From: Anaerolinea thermophila
Lineage (GTDB): Bacteria > Chloroflexota > Anaerolineae > Anaerolineales > Anaerolineaceae
NCBI RefSeq assembly: GCF_020723905.1
Contig: NZ_DYHZ01000004.1
Coordinates: 303,199 to 367,198, forward strand
Length of the DNA stretch: 64,000 nt
Direction of reading: 5' to 3'
Every line of letters starts with the position of its first letter. The stretch's first letter is position 1. Below, one piece after another: positions 40,401-52,027 of the stretch. The notes below the pieces were generated by a model, which was given only the letters and a program-made list of their open reading frames with translations, was not told the DNA's origin and searched no databases. A program made the translations under genes and the position numbers.

Positions 40401-42401
40401 CCCCTGCGTGTCTTCCAGGATTTCTTCATTGACCTCGATCTGCCGCTGGCACTGACGGTGGGCGATGAGATTGCCGTGCCGGTGGGTGTGTACAACTATC
40501 TGCCCGAACCGCAAACCGTGCGTCTGGTGCTGGAACCAGCTGGGTGGTTTGACCTGCTGGATGAGCCGGAAAAAAGCATGACCATTGGCGCCAACGAGGT
40601 CAGCGTGGCGTACTTCCGCATCCGCGCCAGAGATTTTGGCTATCAACCCTTCAAAGTGACGGCTTACGGCTCACGTCTCTCCGATGCCATCCTCAAATCG
40701 GTGCAGGTTTATCCCGATGGCAAACCCATCCGCCTGAGCGCGTCCGATCGTCTCGAGGCGGACAAGCCCATCCGGCAGACTTTCTTCTTCCCGCCCGAAG
40801 CCATCGCCGGCACGCAGAAGGTGCTGGTCAAGGTTTATCCGGGTGTGTTCAGTCAGGTGGTGGAAGGGCTGGATAGTCTCCTGCGCATGCCGTTTGGGTG
40901 CTTTGAGCAGACTTCTTCCATTACCTACCCCAACGTGCTGGCGCTGGATTACCTGCGCACCTCCGGGCAAACCGCTCCCGAAGTGGAATTGAAAGCCGAG
41001 GAATACATCAATCTGGGCTATCAGCGCCTGACCACGTTTGAGGTGGCGGGTGGCGGCTTCTCGCTGTTTGGCAACCCGCCTGCTGATCGCATGCTGACTG
41101 CCTACGGCTTGCAGGAATTTGCCGACATGGCGCGCGTTCATCCGGTGGATGATGCCCTGGTGCGCCGCGCCGCTGAGTGGCTGATGAGCCAGCAGTCCGG
41201 CGATGGCTCGTGGGAGAACGACCGCGGTCTGGTGCATGAAAACACCTGGCAGTCGTTGGGCAATGACCGCCTGCCGGTGACCGGTTACGTGGTGTGGAGT
41301 TTGATTGACGCCGGATTTGAGCGCGAAACCGCCGTTCAGAAAGGGCTGGCGTACCTGCGCGATCACCTCGGCGAGGCGAAAGACCCCTACGTGCTGGGCC
41401 TGGTTGCCAATGCGCTGGTCTCCGCCGACCGCACGCAGGGTGAGGGCACCGGCACTGCTACCCGCGCCGCGCTGGATGCGCTGGCGGCGCAGGCGCAACG
41501 CTCCGGTGGGCAGGTCTTCTGGCAGAGTCAGGTTGCCACGTTTACCGGCGCAGAAGGGCAGACCGGCAGTATTGAGACTACGGCGCTGGTGGCGCTGGCA
41601 ATGCTGCGCGCGCAGGAATACCCCGACCTGACCAGCGGCGCGCTGGCATATCTGATTGCGCAAAAGGATTCCTTTGGCACCTGGCACAGCACGCAAGCCA
41701 CCGTGCTCTCGCTCAAAGCCCTGCTGGAAGCCATGCGCACGGGCGGCGATCGGGTGGATGCACGCGTCACCATCACCCTCAACGGCGGGCAGGTACGCAC
41801 CCTGCAGGTGACGCAGGACAACTTCGACGTGGTGCAGATGGTGACGTTTGAGGATGTGCCCCTTGGGCGCGAAAATGCAGTGGACATCCGCGTGGAAGGG
41901 CAGGGCAACCTGATGGCGCAGGTGGTGGGCAGTTACTATCTGCCGTGGAGCGCGATGAGCCGCTACCCTGATCTCTTCCCGGTGGGTGAAGGGCTGGATT
42001 TACAGGTGAGTTACGACCGCACCGAGTTAAGCGTGGATGACACCGTCACCGTGCAGGTTTCTGCCACCCTCCAGCCTGCCGGCGCACGTGCCGAAGCGGT
42101 GATGCTCGACCTGGGCATTCCCCCCGGCTTCAGCGTGATGACCGAAGACCTGGACGCGCTGGTGACGCGCTACGGCGATGTACTGCCTTCCGAGACGCGC
42201 CTGGAACGCTATGAACTCACCGGTCGGCAGGTGCTGGTGTACCTTACCGGCATGAAGGGCGGCGAACCCTTCACCTTCAGTTACCGCCTGCGGGCGCGCT
42301 TCCCCCTGCGGGCGCAGGCGCCCTCAGCGCTGGCATATGATTACTACAACCCGCAACAACAGGGCGAACTGCCGCCGCAGTTGCTGGTGGTCAACCCGTA
42401 A
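37434..42401 (+). CDS. Alpha-2-macroglobulin family protein with a six-helix membrane insert
   Basis: A 1,655-residue surface protein of the A2M/complement-like protease-trap family. An N-terminal membrane anchor (about 7-25) is followed by macroglobulin-type beta domains to about 680, with repeated YQPGQ and YRPGE starts. Six hydrophobic helices then occupy about 690-880. The typical A2M segment RLRQYFPETMLWIPDAVTDSSG resumes near 930. The thioester motif PFGCFEQ has Cys1156 and Gln1159, followed by the alpha-alpha-barrel thioester domain and the C-terminal receptor-like domain. Bacterial A2Ms trap foreign proteases through a bait region. Here the membrane block stands about where the bait would be. 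GGAGGAGA precedes ATG 37434. Confidence 0.93.
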   Translation: MSRKNLVWWVLTALMVIGAVVLVERVVYYANLPGRLPQQEIVVVGQNRFIPGTQAALHLQVRDTVRGNPIPDAEVSLALRPRGGGKALTLFNGRSDASGVVEATFNVPLVDSPEQTLLITSRSPQGRDQLEQSVTVEREYRILLSTDKPLYQPGQVIYLRALVLDAFDLRPAVAREMTLTIADGKGNKVFRKTLTTSSYGAAWTEFQLANEVNTGEYKITAQMGNTISEKTVRVERYVLPKFKVEMQTERAYYQPGQRVSGTLTARYFFGKPVSGGEVRLEGYTFDVQRNTVFTLEGVTDDQGQYAFEFDLPAYLTGSEFEGGMARFYLQVTVTDGARHAETASLSLPVSASGLVVDMVPEGGFVRAGLENIFYLFTRYPDGTPAQATVQVTFTDSNTTFTVQTDAYGLGEVRVIPPHPYVYVTLQAQDTRGATAYREVGFEGEWSGESILLRPDKPVYRVGETMNLSVFSTQAQGTVYLDIVRGGQTISTRSVQIESGRAGVAVDLSADMYGTLEVHAYRIQPSGAITRDTRLVVVDPASDLNLAIQPGKDTYRPGEDAQLDVQVSGADGAGVAAALGIAVVDESVFALAEQDPGFARLYFLLESEILTPRYDLHGYTLPDLAYSQRFEQVSPTLRQDVERAARASLAEAVRVGGKSAFTLVASSRQQNLNRAAQLQAAFFNRLSRVIFPVFLLAAAGVVFGVTCALAQEKRFWRSLFTAAGILLGLFLLIMVIPWGGAFWSPSPGESLMRFLEFLFSDLEMGLLLILLLGGVGILGMAGVAIRHRNWTLGGTILLTALTILSFLGSLIAVRFSNRIPSDAWLIAALIAFLLMIFSQWVRVAGFLWERAFVPALFGLALALSLTVGWVPLGVLLAGGAAMAPAPAAEDFAGPMRREALGAVPMLAPQATAVPSMVVEEKAAGGESAQTAQQAPRLRQYFPETMLWIPDAVTDSSGFLRLNFPVADSITTWRITALASSADGRLGSVDAPLRVFQDFFIDLDLPLALTVGDEIAVPVGVYNYLPEPQTVRLVLEPAGWFDLLDEPEKSMTIGANEVSVAYFRIRARDFGYQPFKVTAYGSRLSDAILKSVQVYPDGKPIRLSASDRLEADKPIRQTFFFPPEAIAGTQKVLVKVYPGVFSQVVEGLDSLLRMPFGCFEQTSSITYPNVLALDYLRTSGQTAPEVELKAEEYINLGYQRLTTFEVAGGGFSLFGNPPADRMLTAYGLQEFADMARVHPVDDALVRRAAEWLMSQQSGDGSWENDRGLVHENTWQSLGNDRLPVTGYVVWSLIDAGFERETAVQKGLAYLRDHLGEAKDPYVLGLVANALVSADRTQGEGTGTATRAALDALAAQAQRSGGQVFWQSQVATFTGAEGQTGSIETTALVALAMLRAQEYPDLTSGALAYLIAQKDSFGTWHSTQATVLSLKALLEAMRTGGDRVDARVTITLNGGQVRTLQVTQDNFDVVQMVTFEDVPLGRENAVDIRVEGQGNLMAQVVGSYYLPWSAMSRYPDLFPVGEGLDLQVSYDRTELSVDDTVTVQVSATLQPAGARAEAVMLDLGIPPGFSVMTEDLDALVTRYGDVLPSETRLERYELTGRQVLVYLTGMKGGEPFTFSYRLRARFPLRAQAPSALAYDYYNPQQQGELPPQLLVVNP

Positions 42402-42404
42402 TCC

Positions 42405-45824
<3,420 letters not shown>

Positions 45825-45833
45825 TCACGGGTA

Positions 45834-45839
45834 ATTGTA
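45834..45839 (-). promoter_or_regulatory. -10 box of the beta-galactosidase gene
   Basis: TACAAT on the minus strand, 30 bp before the start codon. No good -35 box was found. Confidence 0.4.
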
Positions 45840-46036
45840 CATGAGGAAGGCAGGAAGGGGGAGTGCCCTGGTGACAAAAGTCCTATCTCTTTGGGAAAAA
45901 AGGTGTTATTAAATATAAAAAATTCGGGAGCAGAGCGTAAAGTGGAAGAAAGGTGCCGCGCGGACGGGCGCCGGGATCTGCTCCCGGGAAACTGGCACTG
46001 CATGGATGCAGTCATTCTTTTGTGGGAGGTGCAAGG

Positions 46037-46651
46037 ATGAACCCGTGGAATATTCTGTCTTTCATGGCGCTGGGGTTCACCATGGGGAGTATCCCCTTTG
46101 CCTATATTCTGGCAAGGGTCTTTACCGGTAGAGATGTGCGCGCCATTGGTGATGGCAACCCCGGCGCGGCAAACGCCTGGAAAGCAGGCGGATGGCGCAT
46201 CGGCTTGCTGGCGGTTTTCTTTGACCTGTGCAAGGGCTTTCTGCCGCTCTTTCTGGCACAGCGCGCCGGTTTGAGCGAGTGGGCGCTGGTTCCGGTGGCG
46301 CTCTCACCCATTCTGGGGCACGCCTTACAGCCGTTCCTGCAGTTCCGCGGGGGCAAGGCGCTGGCGGTCAGCGGGGGGGTGTGGCTGGCGTGGATTGGTC
46401 CGCGCGTCTTCCCCATTTACGCTTCGCTCACCCTGCCGGTGCTGGCGCTTCAGGAAGAGCACGCCTGGGCGGCGTTTTCGGGTACGCTGGCACTGCTGGC
46501 GTATGCCCTCTGGCTGGGCACCTCGCCCGCGCTGATCGTCTTTGCCGCTCTGAACATGGTGCTCATCGGCTGGACGCACCGTCGTGAACTGGCGCATGCC
46601 CCCCGCCCGAGGGCATGGGTGGGACATTTGCTCTCCCGGAGGGAGGTATGA
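46037..46651 (+). CDS. plsY: Glycerol-3-phosphate acyltransferase PlsY
   Basis: PlsY makes lysophosphatidic acid from acyl-phosphate and glycerol-3-phosphate. The 204-residue membrane protein has the three family motifs: SIPFAYILAR with GDGNPGAANAWKAGG near 18-50, GHALQPFLQFRGGKALAVSGG near 94-114, and a late loop at LNMVLIGWTHRRE. GDGNPGAAN departs slightly from the usual GSGNxGATN, so a PlsY-like paralogue is possible. GGGAGG seven bases ahead fixes ATG 46037. The stop overlaps the next start (ATGA). Confidence 0.85.
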   Translation: MNPWNILSFMALGFTMGSIPFAYILARVFTGRDVRAIGDGNPGAANAWKAGGWRIGLLAVFFDLCKGFLPLFLAQRAGLSEWALVPVALSPILGHALQPFLQFRGGKALAVSGGVWLAWIGPRVFPIYASLTLPVLALQEEHAWAAFSGTLALLAYALWLGTSPALIVFAALNMVLIGWTHRRELAHAPRPRAWVGHLLSRREV

Positions 46652-47820
46652 ACGGCGTACCCCTGTTGCCTTTCTTTGAACATTCCCCTCAGATGGTGCT
46701 TTTTTTCCTGACGCTGGGGGTGATCATTGCGCTGTCGAACTTCTTTCTGGTGCGCCGCCTGAGCGATTATCCCGCCCCGAAGCGGTTTCCGCGCGTCTCG
46801 GTGCTGGTTCCAGCGCGAAACGAAGAGAACAACATTGAAGCCTGTGTGCGATCCCTGCTGAAACAGGATTACCCCGATTACGAGGTGCTGGTGCTGGACG
46901 ATCATTCCACCGACCGCACCGGCGCCATTCTGGAGCGGCTGGCGGGTGAATTTTCCCATCTGCGCGTGCTGAAGGGTGCGCCCCTTCCGCCGGGCTGGTT
47001 TGGCAAGCACTGGGCATGTCATCAACTGGCGCAGGCGGCGCAGGGCGAACTGCTGCTCTTCACCGACGCCGATACCCGCCATGCCCCTGCCATGCTCCGC
47101 CATGCGGTGTCTGCCCAGATGGCGGAAGACGCCGACCTGCTCACCGCATTTCCCTATGAGGAAACCCTCACCTGGGGGGAGAAACTCATCATCCCGGTGA
47201 TGGGGTTTGGCATCTTTTCGTTTTTGCCGGTGGCGCTGGCACAAAAACTGGGCTGGCGCGGGCTTTCGGTAACTATCGGACAGTTCATGCTCTTCCGCCG
47301 CTCGGCGTTTGAAGCCATCGGCGGGTTTGCCGCCGTGCGCGATCATGCTGTGGATGATGTGGCTTTAGGACGGCGGATTCTGGAGCAGGGCTTCCGCTGG
47401 CGCCTGCTGGATGCCACGGATGAGGTGCATTGCCGCATGTACCACAATTTCCGTGAGGCGGTGGACGGCTTTACCAAAAACGTCTTCGCTTTCTTCGATT
47501 ACCATGTCCTTCTGTACGTGCTGGCGTGGATGTGGGTGACGGTCTGTTTCCTCGAGCCGCCGCTGGCTCTGCTGGGGTCTGCACTCCACCTTCCTCTGAC
47601 CGATTTTCCCCCTGCGCTGGCGCAGGTGGCGGTGGTGGAAACGCTCTTCCTGTGGGTGATTGCCGCCATGCGCTTCCGCTTTCCGCCGGTGGTCATCCTC
47701 TTCTACCCGGTGAGCATTGCGCTCTTCGTGGGGATTGCCGTGCGTTCTTTTGTCTTCACCCTGCGGGGGCAGGCGGTGTGGAAAGGGCGCACCCTTTCCC
47801 GTCCTGCCCTGCGATGGTGA
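46648..47820 (+). CDS. Glycosyltransferase family 2, membrane-bound
   Basis: The 390-residue product has a membrane helix at the N-terminus (about 14-34), a GT-A catalytic domain (50-270) and three or so helices at the end. Motifs are VSVLVPARNEENNIEACVRSLL, VLDDHSTDRT, TDADTRH (DxD) and QGFRWRL (QxxRW-like). The pattern is close to carotenoid- or lipid-linked sugar transferases of the CrtQ type. Overlap with plsY (ATGA) suggests a lipid acceptor. The donor and acceptor are unknown. Confidence 0.87.
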   Translation: MNGVPLLPFFEHSPQMVLFFLTLGVIIALSNFFLVRRLSDYPAPKRFPRVSVLVPARNEENNIEACVRSLLKQDYPDYEVLVLDDHSTDRTGAILERLAGEFSHLRVLKGAPLPPGWFGKHWACHQLAQAAQGELLLFTDADTRHAPAMLRHAVSAQMAEDADLLTAFPYEETLTWGEKLIIPVMGFGIFSFLPVALAQKLGWRGLSVTIGQFMLFRRSAFEAIGGFAAVRDHAVDDVALGRRILEQGFRWRLLDATDEVHCRMYHNFREAVDGFTKNVFAFFDYHVLLYVLAWMWVTVCFLEPPLALLGSALHLPLTDFPPALAQVAVVETLFLWVIAAMRFRFPPVVILFYPVSIALFVGIAVRSFVFTLRGQAVWKGRTLSRPALRW

Positions 47821-47858
47821 AAAAACTTGAAGGAAAGGCTGACTGGCAAAGGGTCGCC

Positions 47859-47895
47859 GGGCACGCGCGAAAGACGCCAGCGCGTGCCCTTTTTT
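47859..47895 (+). terminator. Intrinsic terminator after the GT2 gene
   Basis: A perfect 10-bp stem (GGGCACGCGC with GCGCGTGCCC), an 11-nt loop and six T. Confidence 0.9.
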
Positions 47896-47954
47896 CTGGA
47901 CAGATTAAAAAAATAACAATTTCATCACTAAATCAAGAAAACATATAGAGATTA

Positions 47955-47963
47955 TGGTAAGAT
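47955..47963 (+). promoter_or_regulatory. Extended -10 promoter of the diguanylate cyclase gene
   Basis: TGGTAAGAT is an extended -10 with a near-consensus TAAGAT, in an A+T-rich stretch 41 bp before ATG 48005. Confidence 0.5.
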
Positions 47964-48004
47964 TGGCATGTTTGTTCCCTCTCGTACCTGTGTAAGGGAG
48001 TTGC

Positions 48005-51000
48005 ATGAAAATTCGGTTGTTCTTATTATGTTTGTTGTCGATTCTGCTTTTACCGGTTCTCCCTGCCCACGCCATCGCTTCCCCCGAATCTTTACCGCCC
48101 CGCTTTCAACGAATCAGTGTGGATGAAGGATTGTCCAACGCCGCCGCCATGTGCATCCTGCAGGATCGCGATGGCTTCCTGTGGGTTTGCACGCAGAACG
48201 GCTTGAATCTGTACGATGGTTACCGCTTCACCGTTTTCCGCCCCGACCCGAAAAATCCCTACAGTCTGCAGTCCAGCATTGTGCTGGCGGGTGTGGAGAC
48301 ACCCGACGGCATGCTGTGGTTCGGTACCGATGGCGCCGGGCTGGCGCGCTACGACAAAGCCCTGCGGCGCTTCATCCATTACCGCCACGATCCCGGCAAT
48401 CCGCGCAGTCTGCCCAGCGATTCGGTCTGGTCGCTCTTTGTCGATTCGCAGGGCACGCTGTGGGTGGGTTCCCGCGGCGGCTTGAGCCGCTGGGATGGCG
48501 AAGATCAGGGATTCACCAACTTCCTGCCCACCCCGGCAGATTCCCGCCCGCTGAGCAAGTGGGTTCTGCGCATTGGCGAGGACTCGCGCGGCGCTCTGTG
48601 GGTGGGTACGCGCTACGGTTTAAACCGCTTTGACCGTCAGTCTCAAACCTTTTCCGTGTTTCTGCCCGACGCGCAAAAACCGGGCACCATCTCCAGCGAA
48701 CAGGTCTGGGCAATTTATGAGGACAGCCGGGGTACGCTGTGGCTGGGCACCCGCTTTGGTGGTCTGGTGCGCTTCGACCCCGTCACTGAGACGTTCACCG
48801 CCTACCGCCGCGACCCCGCCAATCCCGCCAGTTTGAGCGACGATACCGTGTGGGACATCCTTGAAACGCCCGACGGCATGCTCTGGCTGGGCACCGAGAA
48901 GGGCGGGGTTAACCGCTTTGACCCGATTACCGGTACGTTTGAAGCCTTTCGCACATCCATAAATAACCCGGAGAGTTTAAGCAGTGATGATATCTACCGC
49001 CTCTTTCTGGATCGCTCGGGGGTGCTGTGGGCAGGCAGCCGCAACGGCGGTTTAAACAAACTCTCACCTGCCCGTCAGCGCTTCACGCTGCTGAAAGCCC
49101 AGCCGGGCGACCCTCATGGACTGAGCACCAGCAATCTCTTCGCGCTGTGGACGGGCGGCGACGGCATTCTCTGGGTGGGGACACAGGGCGGTGGGTTAAA
49201 TAAGGTCAATCGCCGTACCGGCGAGGTGACCGTGTACCGCAACGACCCCCTCAACCCCGGCAGTCTGGGCGGCGATACCATCACGGCTTTTTATGCTGCC
49301 GACCCCGACACGCTGTGGATTGCCACCAGCGGCGGCGGCTTGAGCCGCATGGAAATCCCTTCGGAGACCTTTACCACCTACCTGCGCAACCCCGACGATC
49401 CCGCCAGTCTGCCCAGCAACTTCTTAACCTCGATGGTCCCCGCCGGGCAGGGGAAGTTCTGGCTGGGCACGCTGGGGTTTGGTCTGGTGCTGTTTGACCC
49501 CGCTACCGGACGGGCGCAGACTTACCGTCATCAAGCCGATCAGCCCGCCTCGCTGATTGACGACACCGTCAACGTGCTTTTGTCCGATGGCAATCGCGGG
49601 CTGTGGGTGGGCACGCACCGCGGCGGACTGGATTATCTGGATTTTCAGAGCGGCGAGTTCCGGCATGCCCTGCACGACCCTGCCAACCCCTTCAGTTTGA
49701 GCGACAACACCGTGTTTTCGCTGTACCGCGACCGGCAGGGCACGCTGTGGGTGGGCACGTTGAGCGGCTTGAACCGCTACGATCCTGCTCTGCCCGGCTT
49801 TCGCGCCTATCACCTTGCCGATGGACTGCCCAATGAGACGGTTTACGGCATTCTGGAAGATGAATCGGGCTATCTCTGGCTCAGCACGGCGCGCGGGCTG
49901 GCACGGCTGGACCCTGTCAGCGGGGAAGTGCTCACCTACACCCTTGAGGATGGGTTGCAGAGCAATCAGTTCAACCAGTACAGCGCTTTCCGTGCTCCTG
50001 ATGGCGAACTGCTGTTTGGCGGTCCGGGCGGCTTGAACGCTTTTTACCCTGAACAACTGACGCGCAACGAAACGCCCCCTGCCATTGTCTTCAGCGGTTT
50101 TTCGCTCTTTAACCAGCCCTTGCCGGTGGGCGGCGAAGTCCTCCCGCAGGACATCAACACCCTCACCGAGATTTCACTGCGCTACGACCAGAACGTCTTT
50201 TCCATCGAGTTTGCCGCGCTGGATTACCAGAACCCTGCCCAGAACCGCTACCAGTACAAACTGGAAGGCTTCGACCGCGACTGGCTTCCCGCCGGAGAGC
50301 ATCGTTCTGCTACCTACACCAATCTCAACCCGGGGACGTACACCTTCCTGGTGCGCGCTTCCAATAACGACGGCGTGTGGAGTGAGAAACCGCGCGCCGT
50401 TCATATCGTTATCCGTCCGCCGTGGTGGCAAACGCAGGCGTTTTACCTTCTGATGCTGGCGGCGCTGGGGGGACTGGTGGTGGGGATTATCCGCTGGCGC
50501 ACTGCGGAGATGCGCCGCCGCACGCGTGAACTGGAACACGCTGTAGAAGATCGCACCCGCGAGTTGAGCGGAACCAACCAGAAACTGGAAGAGGAAATCA
50601 GGGAACGCATCAACGTTCAGCGCGAACTGGAGTACCTGGTGAGTACCGACCCGCTGACGGGCGTGTATAACCGGCGCTTCTTCTTTACCTCGCTGGATGA
50701 GGAATTCGCTCAGGTCTCACCGCCTGAGCGCCGCCGCTATGCCGTTATCCTGCTGGATGTGGATCACTTTAAGAATATCAACGATCAGCACGGGCATCTG
50801 GTTGGCGATCAGGTGCTGGTAACGGTAGCCGACATGTTACGTAAGTATGTGCGCACGAGTGACATCGTCGCCCGGTATGGAGGAGAGGAGTTCGTCATCT
50901 ACATGCCCGAAACCACTGCGGGTGAGGCGCGCTCGGTTGCCGAGCGCATTCGGCGGATGATTGAGGAACAAACCCGCTACCTGCATGGCTTTGCCGTCAC

Positions 51001-51175
51001 CGTCAGCGTGGGGGTTGCGGTGAAAGCCCTCAATGAGGAGGTGCGCTTCGATGAGGTGCTTCGGCGCGCCGATGCCGCTCTGTACGCCGCCAAGCACCGT
51101 GGGCGCAACTGCGTGGTGCTGGATGGGGAAAAGAAAGGGGAGGGGGAGACAGAGTCGTCCCAGGCAGGGGGATAG
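48005..51175 (+). CDS. Propeller-Y_Y_Y sensor with diguanylate cyclase (GGDEF) output
   Basis: A one-protein signalling receptor of 1,056 residues. A signal peptide (about 1-25, ending AHA) leads to two seven-bladed propellers built of Reg_prop repeats (LWVGT/LWLGT every 40-50 residues, about 35-670). A Y_Y_Y domain (YQYKLEGFDRDW...GTYTFLVRASNNDGVWS) lies near 740-800, then one membrane helix (about 815-835) and a coiled coil. The GGDEF domain has DPLTGVYNRRFFF near 883 and an intact GGEEF active site near 959. It would sense an extracellular ligand, perhaps a glycan, and make cyclic di-GMP inside. The ligand is unknown. Confidence 0.93.
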   Translation: MKIRLFLLCLLSILLLPVLPAHAIASPESLPPRFQRISVDEGLSNAAAMCILQDRDGFLWVCTQNGLNLYDGYRFTVFRPDPKNPYSLQSSIVLAGVETPDGMLWFGTDGAGLARYDKALRRFIHYRHDPGNPRSLPSDSVWSLFVDSQGTLWVGSRGGLSRWDGEDQGFTNFLPTPADSRPLSKWVLRIGEDSRGALWVGTRYGLNRFDRQSQTFSVFLPDAQKPGTISSEQVWAIYEDSRGTLWLGTRFGGLVRFDPVTETFTAYRRDPANPASLSDDTVWDILETPDGMLWLGTEKGGVNRFDPITGTFEAFRTSINNPESLSSDDIYRLFLDRSGVLWAGSRNGGLNKLSPARQRFTLLKAQPGDPHGLSTSNLFALWTGGDGILWVGTQGGGLNKVNRRTGEVTVYRNDPLNPGSLGGDTITAFYAADPDTLWIATSGGGLSRMEIPSETFTTYLRNPDDPASLPSNFLTSMVPAGQGKFWLGTLGFGLVLFDPATGRAQTYRHQADQPASLIDDTVNVLLSDGNRGLWVGTHRGGLDYLDFQSGEFRHALHDPANPFSLSDNTVFSLYRDRQGTLWVGTLSGLNRYDPALPGFRAYHLADGLPNETVYGILEDESGYLWLSTARGLARLDPVSGEVLTYTLEDGLQSNQFNQYSAFRAPDGELLFGGPGGLNAFYPEQLTRNETPPAIVFSGFSLFNQPLPVGGEVLPQDINTLTEISLRYDQNVFSIEFAALDYQNPAQNRYQYKLEGFDRDWLPAGEHRSATYTNLNPGTYTFLVRASNNDGVWSEKPRAVHIVIRPPWWQTQAFYLLMLAALGGLVVGIIRWRTAEMRRRTRELEHAVEDRTRELSGTNQKLEEEIRERINVQRELEYLVSTDPLTGVYNRRFFFTSLDEEFAQVSPPERRRYAVILLDVDHFKNINDQHGHLVGDQVLVTVADMLRKYVRTSDIVARYGGEEFVIYMPETTAGEARSVAERIRRMIEEQTRYLHGFAVTVSVGVAVKALNEEVRFDEVLRRADAALYAAKHRGRNCVVLDGEKKGEGETESSQAGG

Positions 51176-51181
51176 ATTTTC

Positions 51182-52027
51182 TTAACCCCTGAAACTGCCA
51201 AATCCTGTAAGCAGGCGCAGGGCAACTGCCAGCGCCATCCCGCCCAGTGCCAGCGCCATCACCGCCCGGTCGGCGGCGGAGAGGCGCGACTCGTGCAGGA
51301 AGGTGCGTTGAGGGCTGCCCGAAAACGCCCGCGACTGCAGGACCACCTCTAACTGCTGGGAGCGCACCAGCGCCCCCAGAATGAGCGGTACGGCGATGCG
51401 CGCGTACACCTGCACCCGTTCCCACGGACGCAGGCGCTCCACTGCCAGCCCGCGCAGGCGCTGGGCTTCGATGATGGTCTGGGCTTCGGCGAAGAGCAGA
51501 GGGAAGAAGCGCAGGGTTGCCGAGAAGATGAATGCCAGTGTGTAAGGCACACGCGCCCGCACCATCCCCACCACCACCTGATCCACATCGCTGGTGAAGA
51601 TGACCAGCGGCACAATCATCACCACACTGAGGGTCTTCAGCACGGTATTTAACCCGTAGAGCAAACCCTCGCGAGTCAGCCCGCCGCCCCCGATGAGGCG
51701 CCAGTTTTCGGGAAAACGCAGGAGATAGGTCAACTGTTCCCGCCCCAGCAGGGAACGCACCTGCTCGACATTGAAAAAACCATGAGTGAGCAGGAGCAGA
51801 ATGAACAGCGGGGTCATCAGCAGGAAGATGACGCGCAGATACGCCCACCGCACCCCGCCCAGCAGACAGGCAAGGAACACCGCCAGCGCCAGTCCTGCCT
51901 GCGCCAGCGGGTCTTCCCACACGAACGCAGTCACCGTCACCGCCAGCATCAACACCGCTTTGGAACGAAAATCCAGGCGGTGGAAGAGGGTGCGCTTACC
52001 GGTGCTCTGGAAGAGAATGACGCTCAT
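51182..52027 (-). CDS. ecfT: ECF transporter T component
   Basis: The membrane scaffold of an energy-coupling-factor vitamin/metal importer, 281 residues. It has hydrophobic helices at the N- and C-terminal ends and the coupling motif AQRLRGL (Ala-x-x-x-Gly box) near 185-191, with a second SRAFSG near 231. These motifs contact the two ATPases. The start at 52027 overlaps the end of the ATPase gene by four bases, so the pair is translationally coupled. It is the last gene of the ECF cluster. Confidence 0.9.
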   Translation of the reverse strand: MSVILFQSTGKRTLFHRLDFRSKAVLMLAVTVTAFVWEDPLAQAGLALAVFLACLLGGVRWAYLRVIFLLMTPLFILLLLTHGFFNVEQVRSLLGREQLTYLLRFPENWRLIGGGGLTREGLLYGLNTVLKTLSVVMIVPLVIFTSDVDQVVVGMVRARVPYTLAFIFSATLRFFPLLFAEAQTIIEAQRLRGLAVERLRPWERVQVYARIAVPLILGALVRSQQLEVVLQSRAFSGSPQRTFLHESRLSAADRAVMALALGGMALAVALRLLTGFGSFRG

